Shown piece by piece: positions 12,097-18,964 of a DNA stretch of 64,000 bases. Source of the stretch: an uncultured Erythrobacter sp. (GTDB taxonomy: Bacteria > Pseudomonadota > Alphaproteobacteria > Sphingomonadales > Sphingomonadaceae). The stretch is taken from NCBI GenBank assembly GCA_947501005.1, contig CANMTU010000001.1, positions 1,264,501 through 1,328,500 of the forward strand, in the 5' to 3' direction. Both the position numbers and the translations under genes were made by a program. The notes under the pieces were generated by a model. The model was not told where the DNA came from and ran no database searches. It saw only the letters and a list, made by a program, of their open reading frames with translations. Position 1 is the stretch's first letter; each line of letters begins with the position of its first letter.

Positions 12097-12411
12097 TCAG
12101 TCGTCGAGCTTGACGACGACTTCGTCGGGGTGGACGACGTTGAGCTGGCTGCGCAGCAATTCGCCCACCATGTCGGGATCGGCATGATCGGGGTTCAGCA
12201 AGGCGACCTTGTTTTCGAGCGCATCGCGATCATGCTCGATCCCGGCGAGCTGCGCCTTGCGCTGATCGAGCGTGCGCAAATTGTCGCTCCACGCCAGGAG
12301 GCCGGACGGGCCGGCGACCGCGATGCCGCCCATCAGGAACAGTGCCGCCACACCGCCCCGGCGAAGCGCCTTGCCGTTGCTGCGATTGCTGTGTCTGCCC
12401 TTGCGTCCCAT
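12097..12411 (-). CDS. ftsB: FtsB/DivIC-type septum formation protein
   Basis: 104 residues from ATG 12411, which has GGAAGG directly upstream. The frame also opens at a TTG six codons earlier, but the ribosome site favours the ATG. Layout fits FtsB: basic cytoplasmic N-terminus (MGRKGRHSNRSNGKALRRGG), one membrane helix at about residues 20-43, then a short periplasmic coiled coil with heptads (LRTLDQRKAQLAGIEHDRDALENKVALL) and an acidic tail. FtsB links FtsL and FtsQ in the divisome and helps activate septal wall synthesis. A position just upstream of pdhA is common in sphingomonads. Sequence identity in this family is low, so the call rests on architecture and context. Confidence 0.75.
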   Translation of the reverse strand: MGRKGRHSNRSNGKALRRGGVAALFLMGGIAVAGPSGLLAWSDNLRTLDQRKAQLAGIEHDRDALENKVALLNPDHADPDMVGELLRSQLNVVHPDEVVVKLDD

Positions 12412-12463
12412 GGTGCCTTCCAGCCACAAAACCGTATGGTTAGCAAGACGAAAACGGCCAGCC

Positions 12464-13630
12464 TCAGTAGGAGCGCGGCAAGCCGAGAACGTGTTCCGCC
12501 AGATAGCTCAGGATGAGGTTCGTGCTGATCGGTGCGACGGTGTAGAGCCGTGCCTCGCGAAACTTGCGTTCGACATCGTATTCCTCTGCGAAGCCAAAGC
12601 CGCCGAAGGTCTGCACGCACATGTCGGCGGCGGCCCAGCTGGCCTCGCTGGCGAGCAGCTTGGCCATGTTCGCCTCGGCCCCGGCATTCCCGCCTTCCAT
12701 ATAGAGCGCGGCGGCATGATGGACCATCAGTTCGGCGGCCCGCATCCGGGCATAGCAGCGGGCGATGGGGAACTGTACGCCCTGGTTCATGCCGATCGGC
12801 CGGGCGAAGACGGACCGATCGCCGGCATAGGCGCTCGCCCGCGCGATGAACCATTTGGCATCCCCGATGCATTCCGCGCCGATCAGGATCCGTTCGGCGT
12901 TCATGCCCGACAGGATGTAGCGAAAGCCCTTTCCTTCCTCGCCGATCAGGGCGGATGCGGGGATGCGCAACCCGTCGAAGAAGATTTCCGTGGTGGAATG
13001 GTTCATCATCGTGCGGATGGGCTTGATCGTCATCCCGTGGCCGACCGCCTCGCGCATGTCGACGAGGAACAGCGACAGGCCGTCGGTCTTCTTCTCGACC
13101 CGGTCGCCCGGCGTCGTTCGCGCCAGCAGCACCATGAGGTCTGAATGCTCCGCCCGGCTGGTCCAGATCTTCTGCCCGGCGACCACGTATTCGTCCCCGT
13201 CGCGGCGGGCGAAGGTCCGGAGGCTAAGCGTGTCTGTGCCGCTGGTCGGCTCGGACACGCCGAAGGCCTGCAGCCGCATTTCCCCGGTCGCGATCCTAGG
13301 CAGATAGGCGCGCTTCTGTTCGTCCGAGCCGTAGCGCAGCAGCGTGTTCATCACGTACATCTGCGCATGCGCCGCCGCCCCGTTGCAACCGCTGGCCTGG
13401 ATTTCCTCCATGATCGCGCAGGCGGCATCGAGGCCCAGCCCGCTGCCGCCGAATTCTTCCGGGATCAGGGCGGCGAGGAACCCCGCCCTCGTGATCGCAG
13501 CCACGAACTCGGTCGGGTAGGCGCGTTCGCGATCCTTTTCGCGCCAGTATTCGGCGGGAAACTCGCGGCAGACATTGCGAACCGCGTCGCGAATGTCGGA
13601 ATGGCGGCCAAGGGGGTTCATACTGTCCAT
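12464..13630 (-). CDS. Acyl-CoA dehydrogenase
   Basis: 388 residues, full length for the FAD-dependent acyl-CoA dehydrogenase family, which makes the alpha-beta double bond in acyl-CoAs. Conserved blocks: FGVSEPTSGTD (FAD/substrate loop), YVVAGQKIWTSRAEHSD, and QTFGGFGFAEEY near the C-terminus. The usual C-terminal YEGT catalytic Glu is absent (LYTVAPISTN instead). A Glu in the helix-G motif SGMNAERILI (E246) matches the base of isovaleryl- and long-chain acyl-CoA dehydrogenases. The substrate is therefore probably branched or aromatic-derived rather than a medium straight chain; that is inference. Start could be ATG 13630 or ATG 13621. It is divergent from hppD and may share its control region. 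Confidence 0.85.
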   Translation of the reverse strand: MDSMNPLGRHSDIRDAVRNVCREFPAEYWREKDRERAYPTEFVAAITRAGFLAALIPEEFGGSGLGLDAACAIMEEIQASGCNGAAAHAQMYVMNTLLRYGSDEQKRAYLPRIATGEMRLQAFGVSEPTSGTDTLSLRTFARRDGDEYVVAGQKIWTSRAEHSDLMVLLARTTPGDRVEKKTDGLSLFLVDMREAVGHGMTIKPIRTMMNHSTTEIFFDGLRIPASALIGEEGKGFRYILSGMNAERILIGAECIGDAKWFIARASAYAGDRSVFARPIGMNQGVQFPIARCYARMRAAELMVHHAAALYMEGGNAGAEANMAKLLASEASWAAADMCVQTFGGFGFAEEYDVERKFREARLYTVAPISTNLILSYLAEHVLGLPRSY

Positions 13631-13702
13631 CCCCCTGTCATGAACCGGCGGGCAGCAGAGCGCAATCGACGGAACCGCCCGTCCCCGCCCGCCGTTGGTT
13701 CC

Positions 13703-13732
13703 TTGACAAAGCGCCGCTTTGCCGTGTATTAG
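13703..13732 (+). promoter_or_regulatory. Probable housekeeping promoter of hppD
   Basis: TTGACA at 13703-13708, an 18-base spacer, TATTAG at 13727-13732 (or TGTATT at 13725 with a 16-base spacer). It lies about 35 bases before the hppD start and runs straight into the GTTAC palindrome. Confidence 0.55.
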
Positions 13733-13745
13733 TTACTTTTGTAAC
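13732..13745. promoter_or_regulatory. Perfect inverted repeat over the hppD transcription start: candidate operator
   Basis: GTTAC (13732-13736), TTTT, GTAAC (13741-13745). It begins at the last base of the presumed -10 box, so a bound dimer would block RNA polymerase. Palindromes of this size are typical of MarR- or GntR-type repressors. The regulator is not in the window. Confidence 0.5.
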
Positions 13746-13765
13746 CAATCATCTGGAGGATGCGC

Positions 13766-14884
13766 ATGCCCGACCTTTTCGAGAACCCGATCGGCCTCGA
13801 CGGATTCGAGTTCGTCGAATTCTGCGCGCCCGAAAAGGGCATGGTCGAACCGGTGTTCGAGGCGATGGGCTTCAGCCATATCGCCAACCACCGAAGCAAG
13901 GACGTGCAATTGTGGCGCCAGGGCCAGATCAACCTGATCCTGAACTATGAACCGAGGAGCGCGGCATGGTTCTTCGCGCGCGAGCATGGCCCGTCGGCCT
14001 GCGGCATGGGCTTCCGGGTGAAGGACGCGGCCAAAGCCTATGACGAACTGATCGAGCGCGGAGCGGAGCCTGTGGCGGTGGAGACCGGGCCGATGGAATT
14101 GCGGATCCCCGCCATTCGCGGGATCGGCGGGGCAATCGTCTACCTCATCGACCGCTACGAGGACGAGAACGGCGAAGGCCTGTCGATCTACGACATCGAT
14201 TTCGAATATTGCGAAGGGGTCGATCGCCACCCGGTCGGCGCCGGGTTCAACGTGATCGATCACCTGACCCATAACGTCTATAATGGCCGGATGAAGTTCT
14301 GGGCCGAGTATTACGAGACGCTGTTCAATTTCCGCGAGATCCGCTTCTTCGACATCAAGGGCGAATATACCGGCCTCACCTCCAAGGCGCTGACTGCGCC
14401 CGACGGGAAGATCCGCATCCCGCTTAACGAGGAAGGCGAAGGCGGCAAGGGCCAGATCGAGGAATTCCTCAAGGAGTTCAACGGCGAGGGTATCCAGCAC
14501 ATCGCATTGATCTGCGACGATCTCGTTACCGCGTGGGACCGGTTGAAGGAGTTCGGCGTGCCGTTCATGACCGCCCCGCCCGAAACCTATTACGAAATGC
14601 TGCCCGAACGCCTGCCCGACCACGGCGAACCGGTGGATGCGCTGAAGGCGCGCGGCATCCTGCTGGATGGCACGGTCGAAGGCGGCCAGCCCCGCCTGCT
14701 GCTGCAGATTTTCGCCGAGGCGCAGGTCGGCCCGGTCTTCTTCGAATTCATCCAGCGCAAGGGTGACGAGGGTTTCGGGGAAGGCAATTTCAAGGCCCTG
14801 TTCGAAAGCATGGAACGCGACCAGATCAAGCGCGGCGCGCTGAGCGTCGACGAGGCCAGCAAGACGAAGGAACCTGCGGAATGA
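13766..14884 (+). CDS. hppD: 4-hydroxyphenylpyruvate dioxygenase
   Basis: 372 residues. The enzyme turns 4-hydroxyphenylpyruvate into homogentisate, the second step of tyrosine breakdown and the branch to plastoquinone-like or melanin-type products. The iron ligands are visible in order: His in [10 protein letters not shown], His in [11 protein letters not shown], Glu in [12 protein letters not shown]. Two VOC-type halves are present, with the active one C-terminal. GGAGG at 13755-13759 sits six bases before ATG 13766, which I take as the start; ATG 13760 overlaps the ribosome site itself. The gene overlaps the following VOC gene by ATGA. Control is probably through the palindrome at 13732-13745. 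Confidence 0.95.
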   Translation: MPDLFENPIGLDGFEFVEFCAPEKGMVEPVFEAMGFSHIANHRSKDVQLWRQGQINLILNYEPRSAAWFFAREHGPSACGMGFRVKDAAKAYDELIERGAEPVAVETGPMELRIPAIRGIGGAIVYLIDRYEDENGEGLSIYDIDFEYCEGVDRHPVGAGFNVIDHLTHNVYNGRMKFWAEYYETLFNFREIRFFDIKGEYTGLTSKALTAPDGKIRIPLNEEGEGGKGQIEEFLKEFNGEGIQHIALICDDLVTAWDRLKEFGVPFMTAPPETYYEMLPERLPDHGEPVDALKARGILLDGTVEGGQPRLLLQIFAEAQVGPVFFEFIQRKGDEGFGEGNFKALFESMERDQIKRGALSVDEASKTKEPAE

Positions 14885-15453
14885 CCGACCAGTCCTCTCA
14901 CCCCGTCAAGCTCGGCGGGGTCCACCATGCCGCCTATCGCTGCAAGGATGCGAAGGAGACGGTCGAATGGTATCGCGACGTGCTGGGCATGGAATATACC
15001 AGCGCGTTCAGCGAGGATCACGTTCCCTCGACCGGCGAATACGATCCCTACATGCATGTCTTCCTCGATGCGGGGAACGGCAACATCCTTGCCTTCTTCG
15101 AACTGCCCAACCAGAAGGACATGGGCCGCGACGAGAACACGCCGAAATGGGTGCAGCACCTCGCCTTCAAGGTCGGCAGCGAAGAAGAATTGCTGGCCGC
15201 CAAGGCCCATGTCGAAAGCCTGGGGATCGACGTTCTCGGGCCGACGCATCACGGGATCTTCAAGTCGATCTACTTCTTCGATCCCAACGGCCACCGTGTC
15301 GAACTGGCAGCCGATATCGGGACCGACGAGCAATATGCCGAACTCAAGCGGGTCTCCATGCCGATGCTCGACGAATGGAGCGAGACCAAGAAGGCACCGC
15401 GCCATGCGGACTGGCTGCACGAGATCGCCCGCAACGCCCGTGGCGGCAAATAA
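14881..15453 (+). CDS. VOC-family (glyoxalase/dioxygenase fold) protein
   Basis: 190 residues, one vicinal-oxygen-chelate domain: [20 protein letters not shown] at the start, a middle metal-ligand candidate in VQHLAFKVG, and [15 protein letters not shown] with the usual metal-binding Glu. A lysine/arginine-rich tail follows. It is translationally coupled to hppD (ATGA), so a role in tyrosine or other aromatic catabolism is likely, for instance as an extradiol-type dioxygenase or isomerase-like enzyme. The exact reaction cannot be read from the sequence. A small CCCC/GGGG hairpin follows at 15465-15476. Confidence 0.75.
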   Translation: MTDQSSHPVKLGGVHHAAYRCKDAKETVEWYRDVLGMEYTSAFSEDHVPSTGEYDPYMHVFLDAGNGNILAFFELPNQKDMGRDENTPKWVQHLAFKVGSEEELLAAKAHVESLGIDVLGPTHHGIFKSIYFFDPNGHRVELAADIGTDEQYAELKRVSMPMLDEWSETKKAPRHADWLHEIARNARGGK

Positions 15454-15514
15454 CCGCGGCGGAACCCCGAGCGGGGCAGCCCGTTAACATTTCCAACATG
15501 GAGGGTTCGGGACG

Positions 15515-16393
15515 GTGAATTACATCGCAGCTTTGCGCGACCAGCTGAACGGCATGGCGATCGCTTTCGTGCGCGCCCTGCCGAGCCTTGCGATCGCACT
15601 GCTGATCGTGTTTCTTACCTGGATCGTCGCGCGGTTCGCGGTGAAGATCGCCGACATGCTGGTCGGCCGGACCGAGATCCGCCCCAGCCTCAAGAACCTC
15701 ATCGATACGATGGTGAAGCTCGCCATCTGGGTCCTCGGCCTGTTCATCGCCGCCGTCATCGTCATGCCCGGTTTGACGCCCGCCAGCCTGCTTGCCGGTC
15801 TCGGCATCGGGGCGGTCGCGATCGGTTTCGCGTTCCAGGATATCTTCGAGAACTTCCTTGCCGGCGTCCTCATCATGATCCGCGAGAAGATGCGCATCGG
15901 CGACGTCATCGAATGTCAGGGCATAACCGGCAAGGTCGAACATATCACCTTGCGCGAAACCCATGTGCGCAAGCTCTCGGGCGAATTGACGGTCGTGCCG
16001 AATTCGGTCCTGTTCAAGAACCCGGTCGAGATCATGACCGATATCGACGAACGCCGGCACGAGGTCGTGGTGGGCGTGTCCTACGATACCAATCTCGACC
16101 ATGCGGCCGACGTCATCCGCCGCGCGGTCGAGGGGGTGGACGATGTCCTTGCCAGCAAGGGGGTCGATATCTTCGCGCAGGAATTCAATTCGAGTTCGGT
16201 CGATTTCCTCGTGCGCTGGTGGGCGGGCTCTTCCCCCCGCTCTGGCTGGGAGAGCAAGGACAAGGTCGTGCGGGTCATCAAGGCCGCCTTCGACGATGCC
16301 GGGATCGAGATCCCCTTCCCCTACATTACCCATACCTTCAAGGAAACGGTCCCGATCAGCCAGTTGGGCCAGCAGAGCCAGAACACGCCATAG
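15515..16393 (+). CDS. Small-conductance mechanosensitive channel, MscS family
   Basis: 292 residues, the size of the minimal MscS. There are three membrane helices in the first 130 residues. The third is the Gly/Ala-packed pore helix (GLGIGAVAIGFAFQDIFENF), followed by the beta domain (REKMRIGDVIECQGITGKV) and the mixed C-terminal domain. It opens under membrane tension to release solutes after osmotic downshock. The start is GTG 15515, with GGAGGG nine bases upstream; an ATG at 15498 is out of frame. The gene stands 61 bases after the VOC gene and could be read through from it or have its own promoter. Confidence 0.9.
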   Translation: MNYIAALRDQLNGMAIAFVRALPSLAIALLIVFLTWIVARFAVKIADMLVGRTEIRPSLKNLIDTMVKLAIWVLGLFIAAVIVMPGLTPASLLAGLGIGAVAIGFAFQDIFENFLAGVLIMIREKMRIGDVIECQGITGKVEHITLRETHVRKLSGELTVVPNSVLFKNPVEIMTDIDERRHEVVVGVSYDTNLDHAADVIRRAVEGVDDVLASKGVDIFAQEFNSSSVDFLVRWWAGSSPRSGWESKDKVVRVIKAAFDDAGIEIPFPYITHTFKETVPISQLGQQSQNTP

Positions 16394-16424
16394 GCTTGCG
16401 CCCGGTCTTCGGTTCGCGGGTTGA

Positions 16425-16501
16425 TGGTGCGCCCGACAGGATTCGAACCTGTGGCCCCCGGATTAGGAATCCGATGCTCTATCCTACTGAGCTACGGGCG
16501 C
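16425..16501 (-). tRNA. tRNA-Arg, anticodon CCT
   Basis: Read on the minus strand, the cloverleaf is complete. The 7-bp acceptor GCGCCCG/CGGGCGC is present, the D-arm has GCTCAG, and the anticodon stem CGGA/TCCG encloses the loop TTCCTAA. The T-arm has GGTTCGAATCC, followed by discriminator A. The CCA end is encoded (16425-16427 read as CCA). The anticodon CCT decodes AGG. The gene ends convergent with mscS. No foreign DNA or split tRNA end is seen beside it, although tRNA-Arg(CCT) is often an integration site. Confidence 0.97.
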
Positions 16502-16539
16502 CCGACATCCCGCTATAGCGGGTCGATGCGGCGGTGCAA

Positions 16540-17004
16540 TCAGTTGAGTTCGTCAGGATCGGCGACGGGGAACAGGACCGGGGCGATCCCGATCCCTTCT
16601 TCGACCAGAGCGCGGGCATCCGCGATGCTGGCTTTCCCGTGAACCGGTGCCGCGTCCTTTTCGCCGTAATGTTGCGAGCGGACCTCCTCTGCGAACTTGC
16701 CTCCGACCCAGGTGCTGCTTTCAAGGGCTTTTGCCTGCGCCTTGGCCAGCTTGGCGAACGCTTCACGCACTTGGGGCGGGATCTCGTTCTGCATTGCGCT
16801 TTGCCGGTCCTCGCGTGTCGCGGACGACCGGTCGGGCTGCCGTGAAGACACGGCCGGGGCCATCGGCGCCTTGCGGATATTCGCGCTGTCGCAGACCGGA
16901 CACACGAGCCGACCATCGTCTTGCTGTTTCTCGAAATCGCCGGACGAGGAGAACCAGCCTTCGAACGAATGGGCGTTGGGGCAGGAGAGGTCGTAGACGA
17001 TCAT
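16540..17004 (-). CDS. DUF1178 family protein
   Basis: 154 residues. The N-terminus MIVYDLSCPNAHSFEGWFSS is the signature of the DUF1178 family, and a second CxxC pair follows in LVCPVCDSANIRK, so one zinc ribbon built from two cysteine pairs is likely. A Gln/Ser/Arg-rich linker and a C-terminal helical part (PPQVREAFAKLAKAQAKAL) follow, ending in an Asp/Pro-rich tail. Function is unknown. In alphaproteobacteria it commonly sits, as here, directly after the nitrilase-family gene and glutaredoxin gene, so it may share a thiol or redox theme. It lies five bases after the amidase stop. Confidence 0.85.
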   Translation of the reverse strand: MIVYDLSCPNAHSFEGWFSSSGDFEKQQDDGRLVCPVCDSANIRKAPMAPAVSSRQPDRSSATREDRQSAMQNEIPPQVREAFAKLAKAQAKALESSTWVGGKFAEEVRSQHYGEKDAAPVHGKASIADARALVEEGIGIAPVLFPVADPDELN

Positions 17005-17009
17005 GCGGG

Positions 17010-17819
17010 TTATCTGGCGACCGGGCGGCGATTGGCAAGGCTGGGCACCTGGCGGCGAACCTGGGCGATACGGGCCGGATCGAGCTCGGCAAAGGCAAGG
17101 CCGGTTTTCGCATCCATGTCAACCAGCACGTCACCCCACGGATCGACCACGAGACTGTGCCCGAAGGTTTCCCGCCCGTCTTCATGCTGTCCGACCTGCG
17201 CGGCCGCCAGGACATAGGCGCTCGCCTCGATCGCGCGGGCGCGCTGGAGGACATGCCAGTGCGCTGCCCCGGTCGGCACGGTAAAGGCCGCGGGGATCGC
17301 AATGAGGTCGCACGCCGCCTGTCCGAGCGCGTCGTACAAGGCAGGAAAGCGGATGTCGTAGCAGATCGACAGGCCCAGCCGCCCCGCCGGTGTCTGCACG
17401 GTGACGACTTCATCGCCCGCCCGGTAGGCGCTCGATTCCCGCCAGCTTTCGCCGGTGTCGAGATCAACGTCGAACATGTGCATCTTGTCGTACCGGGCGG
17501 CGATCGCGCCCTGAGCATCGATCACGAACGACCGGTTGACCCACCGTTCGCCGTCTCTGATCGCAAGGGAACCCAGGCAAACCCAGATGCCGTATCGGGC
17601 CGCGCTTTCCCGTACGCCGGCAAGGACGACATCGTCTTCTTCCGTCCGGATCGTCGCCGCGGCGCGCGCCCGGTTGCGGTCCAGCATGCCCGACATTTCC
17701 GGGGTGAAAAGCAGGGCCGCGCCGCCGCCTGCCGCCTCTTCGCAGGCGGCGGAGAGAGTCGCGCCATTCGCCTCCGGATCGATGCCGGAGGTCATCTGCA
17801 GGACGGCGATCCGCGTCAT
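17010..17819 (-). CDS. Carbon-nitrogen hydrolase, probable deaminated-glutathione amidase type
   Basis: 269 residues, nitrilase superfamily. The catalytic triad is in place: Glu41 in FTPEMSG, Lys112 in RYDKMHMFDV, Cys153 in SICYDIRFP. The KMHMFDVD stretch and length match the Nit1/Nit2 branch, which removes the amide from deaminated glutathione (a repair reaction) or from omega-amides of keto acids. A glutathione-linked role fits the neighbour: its start follows the glutaredoxin stop with no gap. The precise substrate is inferred from the family and position only. Confidence 0.85.
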   Translation of the reverse strand: MTRIAVLQMTSGIDPEANGATLSAACEEAAGGGAALLFTPEMSGMLDRNRARAAATIRTEEDDVVLAGVRESAARYGIWVCLGSLAIRDGERWVNRSFVIDAQGAIAARYDKMHMFDVDLDTGESWRESSAYRAGDEVVTVQTPAGRLGLSICYDIRFPALYDALGQAACDLIAIPAAFTVPTGAAHWHVLQRARAIEASAYVLAAAQVGQHEDGRETFGHSLVVDPWGDVLVDMDAKTGLAFAELDPARIAQVRRQVPSLANRRPVAR

Positions 17820-18077
17820 TCAGGCGTTCAGAAGCGTGGCCAGCTCGCCCGAACGGTCGAGCGCGGCGAGATCGTCGGACCCGCCGACATGCCGGTCGCC
17901 GATGAAGATCTGCGGCACGGTGCGGGCGCCGGGCGCGCGTTCCAGCATCGCCTCGCGATCGGCCCCGCCCATGGTGATATCGTGTTCGGTATAAGCCACG
18001 CCCTTGCTGTCGAGCAGGCGCTTGGCACGGGCGCAGTAACCGCAGCCGAACTTGGTGTAGATATCAATCTGGGGCAT
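17820..18077 (-). CDS. grxC: Glutaredoxin 3
   Basis: 85 residues, the size of a dithiol glutaredoxin. Active site C12-G-Y-C15, where E. coli GrxC has CPYC; Gly in the second position should change the redox potential or pKa but keeps both cysteines. The cis-proline motif TVPQIFIG and the glutathione-binding GGSDD loop are present. It reduces protein disulfides and glutathione mixed disulfides in the cytoplasm. First gene of a three-gene minus-strand unit with the amidase and DUF1178. Confidence 0.93.
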   Translation of the reverse strand: MPQIDIYTKFGCGYCARAKRLLDSKGVAYTEHDITMGGADREAMLERAPGARTVPQIFIGDRHVGGSDDLAALDRSGELATLLNA

Positions 18078-18133
18078 CGGAGCTTCCTGAATTGCTTTGG
18101 GATTTAGGGCCGCACTACCCCATGCGCCAATCT

Positions 18134-18161
18134 CTTGAAAGGCGTGAATGGCCGCTTATCT
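18134..18161 (+). promoter_or_regulatory. Heat-shock (RpoH) promoter of the hsp20 gene
   Basis: CTTG at 18134-18137, a 17-base spacer, CTTATCT at 18155-18161. This matches the alphaproteobacterial RpoH consensus CTTG-N17/18-CYTATNT at every fixed base, and CTTGAAA also fits the wider sigma-32 -35. Transcription would start near 18168, giving a 5' leader of about 72 bases that contains the hairpins listed next. Confidence 0.8.
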
Positions 18162-18169
18162 TTTTCACG

Positions 18170-18242
18170 CCGGCCAGTCCGGTTCGAGGTGCCTTATCGG
18201 GCCTCGATGTCTCAAATTGCTCAACAGAGGATTTGCACGATG
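18170..18242 (+). promoter_or_regulatory. ROSE-type RNA thermometer in the hsp20 leader
   Basis: The last hairpin has left arm CAAATTGCT (18213-18221), a 6-base loop CAACAG, and right arm AGGATTTG (18228-18235). All bases pair if the G at 18219 bulges out; this is the TTGCT/AGGA pairing with a bulged G that defines ROSE elements, and it covers the ribosome-binding AGGA. Two more helices lie upstream: CCGG/CCGG (18170-18173 with 18179-18182) and CGAGGT/GCCTCG (18185-18190 with 18201-18206). Heat would melt the last hairpin and free the ribosome site. This layout is standard for rhizobial small heat-shock genes. Confidence 0.75.
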
Positions 18243-18716
18243 AACCGTATGGACTTTACCCCCTATCGCCGCTCCACCGTCGGGTTCGACCGCTTGTTCG
18301 ACCTGATGGAACGGCAGGCTCGCAACAATGCGGGCGACAATTATCCCCCCTTCAACGTCGAACGCCGCGGCGATGACGAATATCGCATTACCCTGGCCGT
18401 GGCCGGTTTTCGCGAGGCCGATCTCGACATCACGGCGCAGCAGAACCTGCTGACCATACAGGGCCAGAAGCGCGACGACCGCGCCGAGGGCGAGATGCTT
18501 CATATCGGCATCGCCAATCGCGGGTTCGAGCGGCGGTTCGAACTGGCGGACTATGTGCGGGTCGACAATGCCGAGCTGCGGGACGGTCTGCTGGTGATCG
18601 ATCTGGTGCGCGAAGTGCCCGAAGCCATGCGCCCCAAGAAAATCGCGATCGGCGGCCAGAAGCCGCTCGAAATCGTCCGCGACGATGACGCGACGGGCGA
18701 CAGCGCCGCCGCCTGA
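18240..18716 (+). CDS. Small heat-shock protein, Hsp20/IbpA type
   Basis: 158 residues from ATG 18240, just after the thermometer hairpin. The earlier in-frame ATG at 18135 lies in the promoter and is not used. The N-terminus (MNRMDFTPYRRSTVGFDRLF) and the alpha-crystallin core (YPPFNVERRGDDEYRITLAVAGF to LVREVP) match class A IbpA-like proteins of alphaproteobacteria. The C-terminal IxI-type anchor is read as KIAIGG. It binds unfolding proteins as ATP-independent oligomers during heat stress. The gene is alone, with both a heat-shock promoter and an RNA thermometer. Confidence 0.93.
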   Translation: MNRMDFTPYRRSTVGFDRLFDLMERQARNNAGDNYPPFNVERRGDDEYRITLAVAGFREADLDITAQQNLLTIQGQKRDDRAEGEMLHIGIANRGFERRFELADYVRVDNAELRDGLLVIDLVREVPEAMRPKKIAIGGQKPLEIVRDDDATGDSAAA

Positions 18717-18728
18717 GGTGTAATGGTT

Positions 18729-18755
18729 GGGGGCGAGGCCGAAGGCCCCGCCCCC
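18729..18755 (+). terminator. GC-rich hairpin downstream of hsp20
   Basis: 12-base arms (18729-18740 and 18744-18755) pair with a single A/C mismatch around a GAA loop. No T tract follows, so it is either a weak terminator or a 3' end stabiliser. Confidence 0.5.
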
Positions 18756-18912
18756 GCGACTTGCGCCGCCATGCCTCGGAAACGATCGTCCGGGTCGCAG
18801 AAGACGAGCGAGTTCGAGGCAAGCCCGAAACTCGGCGCATGAGAAAGACTCGTACGCTCGATTGCCTTCGCGACGTTTAGACCAATTTTGACAAAAGATA
18901 AAGCAATCGTGA

Positions 18913-18939
18913 AATCATGTTACAATTTGATACATGATT
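18913..18939. repeat. Perfect 8-bp palindrome in an AT-rich island
   Basis: AATCATGT (18913-18920), 11 bases, ACATGATT (18932-18939). It sits in about 75 unusually AT-rich bases (about 18880-18956) between the convergent hsp20 and pyrG genes. On the minus strand it could end the pyrG message, but no clean T run follows. No convincing small gene is seen here; open frames of 13 and 22 codons lack ribosome sites. Confidence 0.4.
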
Positions 18940-18964
18940 GAGTTAAAACAAGAAAGCCGGCCGA

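Noticed and set aside
9938-12187. 749-residue plus-strand open frame opposite pdhB, pdhA and ftsB
   Set aside because: Its residue mix (His, Asp, Gly, Arg rich) is that of an antisense shadow in GC-rich DNA, and the minus-strand genes are certain.
16425-16501. tRNA-Arg(CCT) as an integration hot spot
   Set aside because: No integrase, no duplicated tRNA 3' end and no change in gene style beside it.
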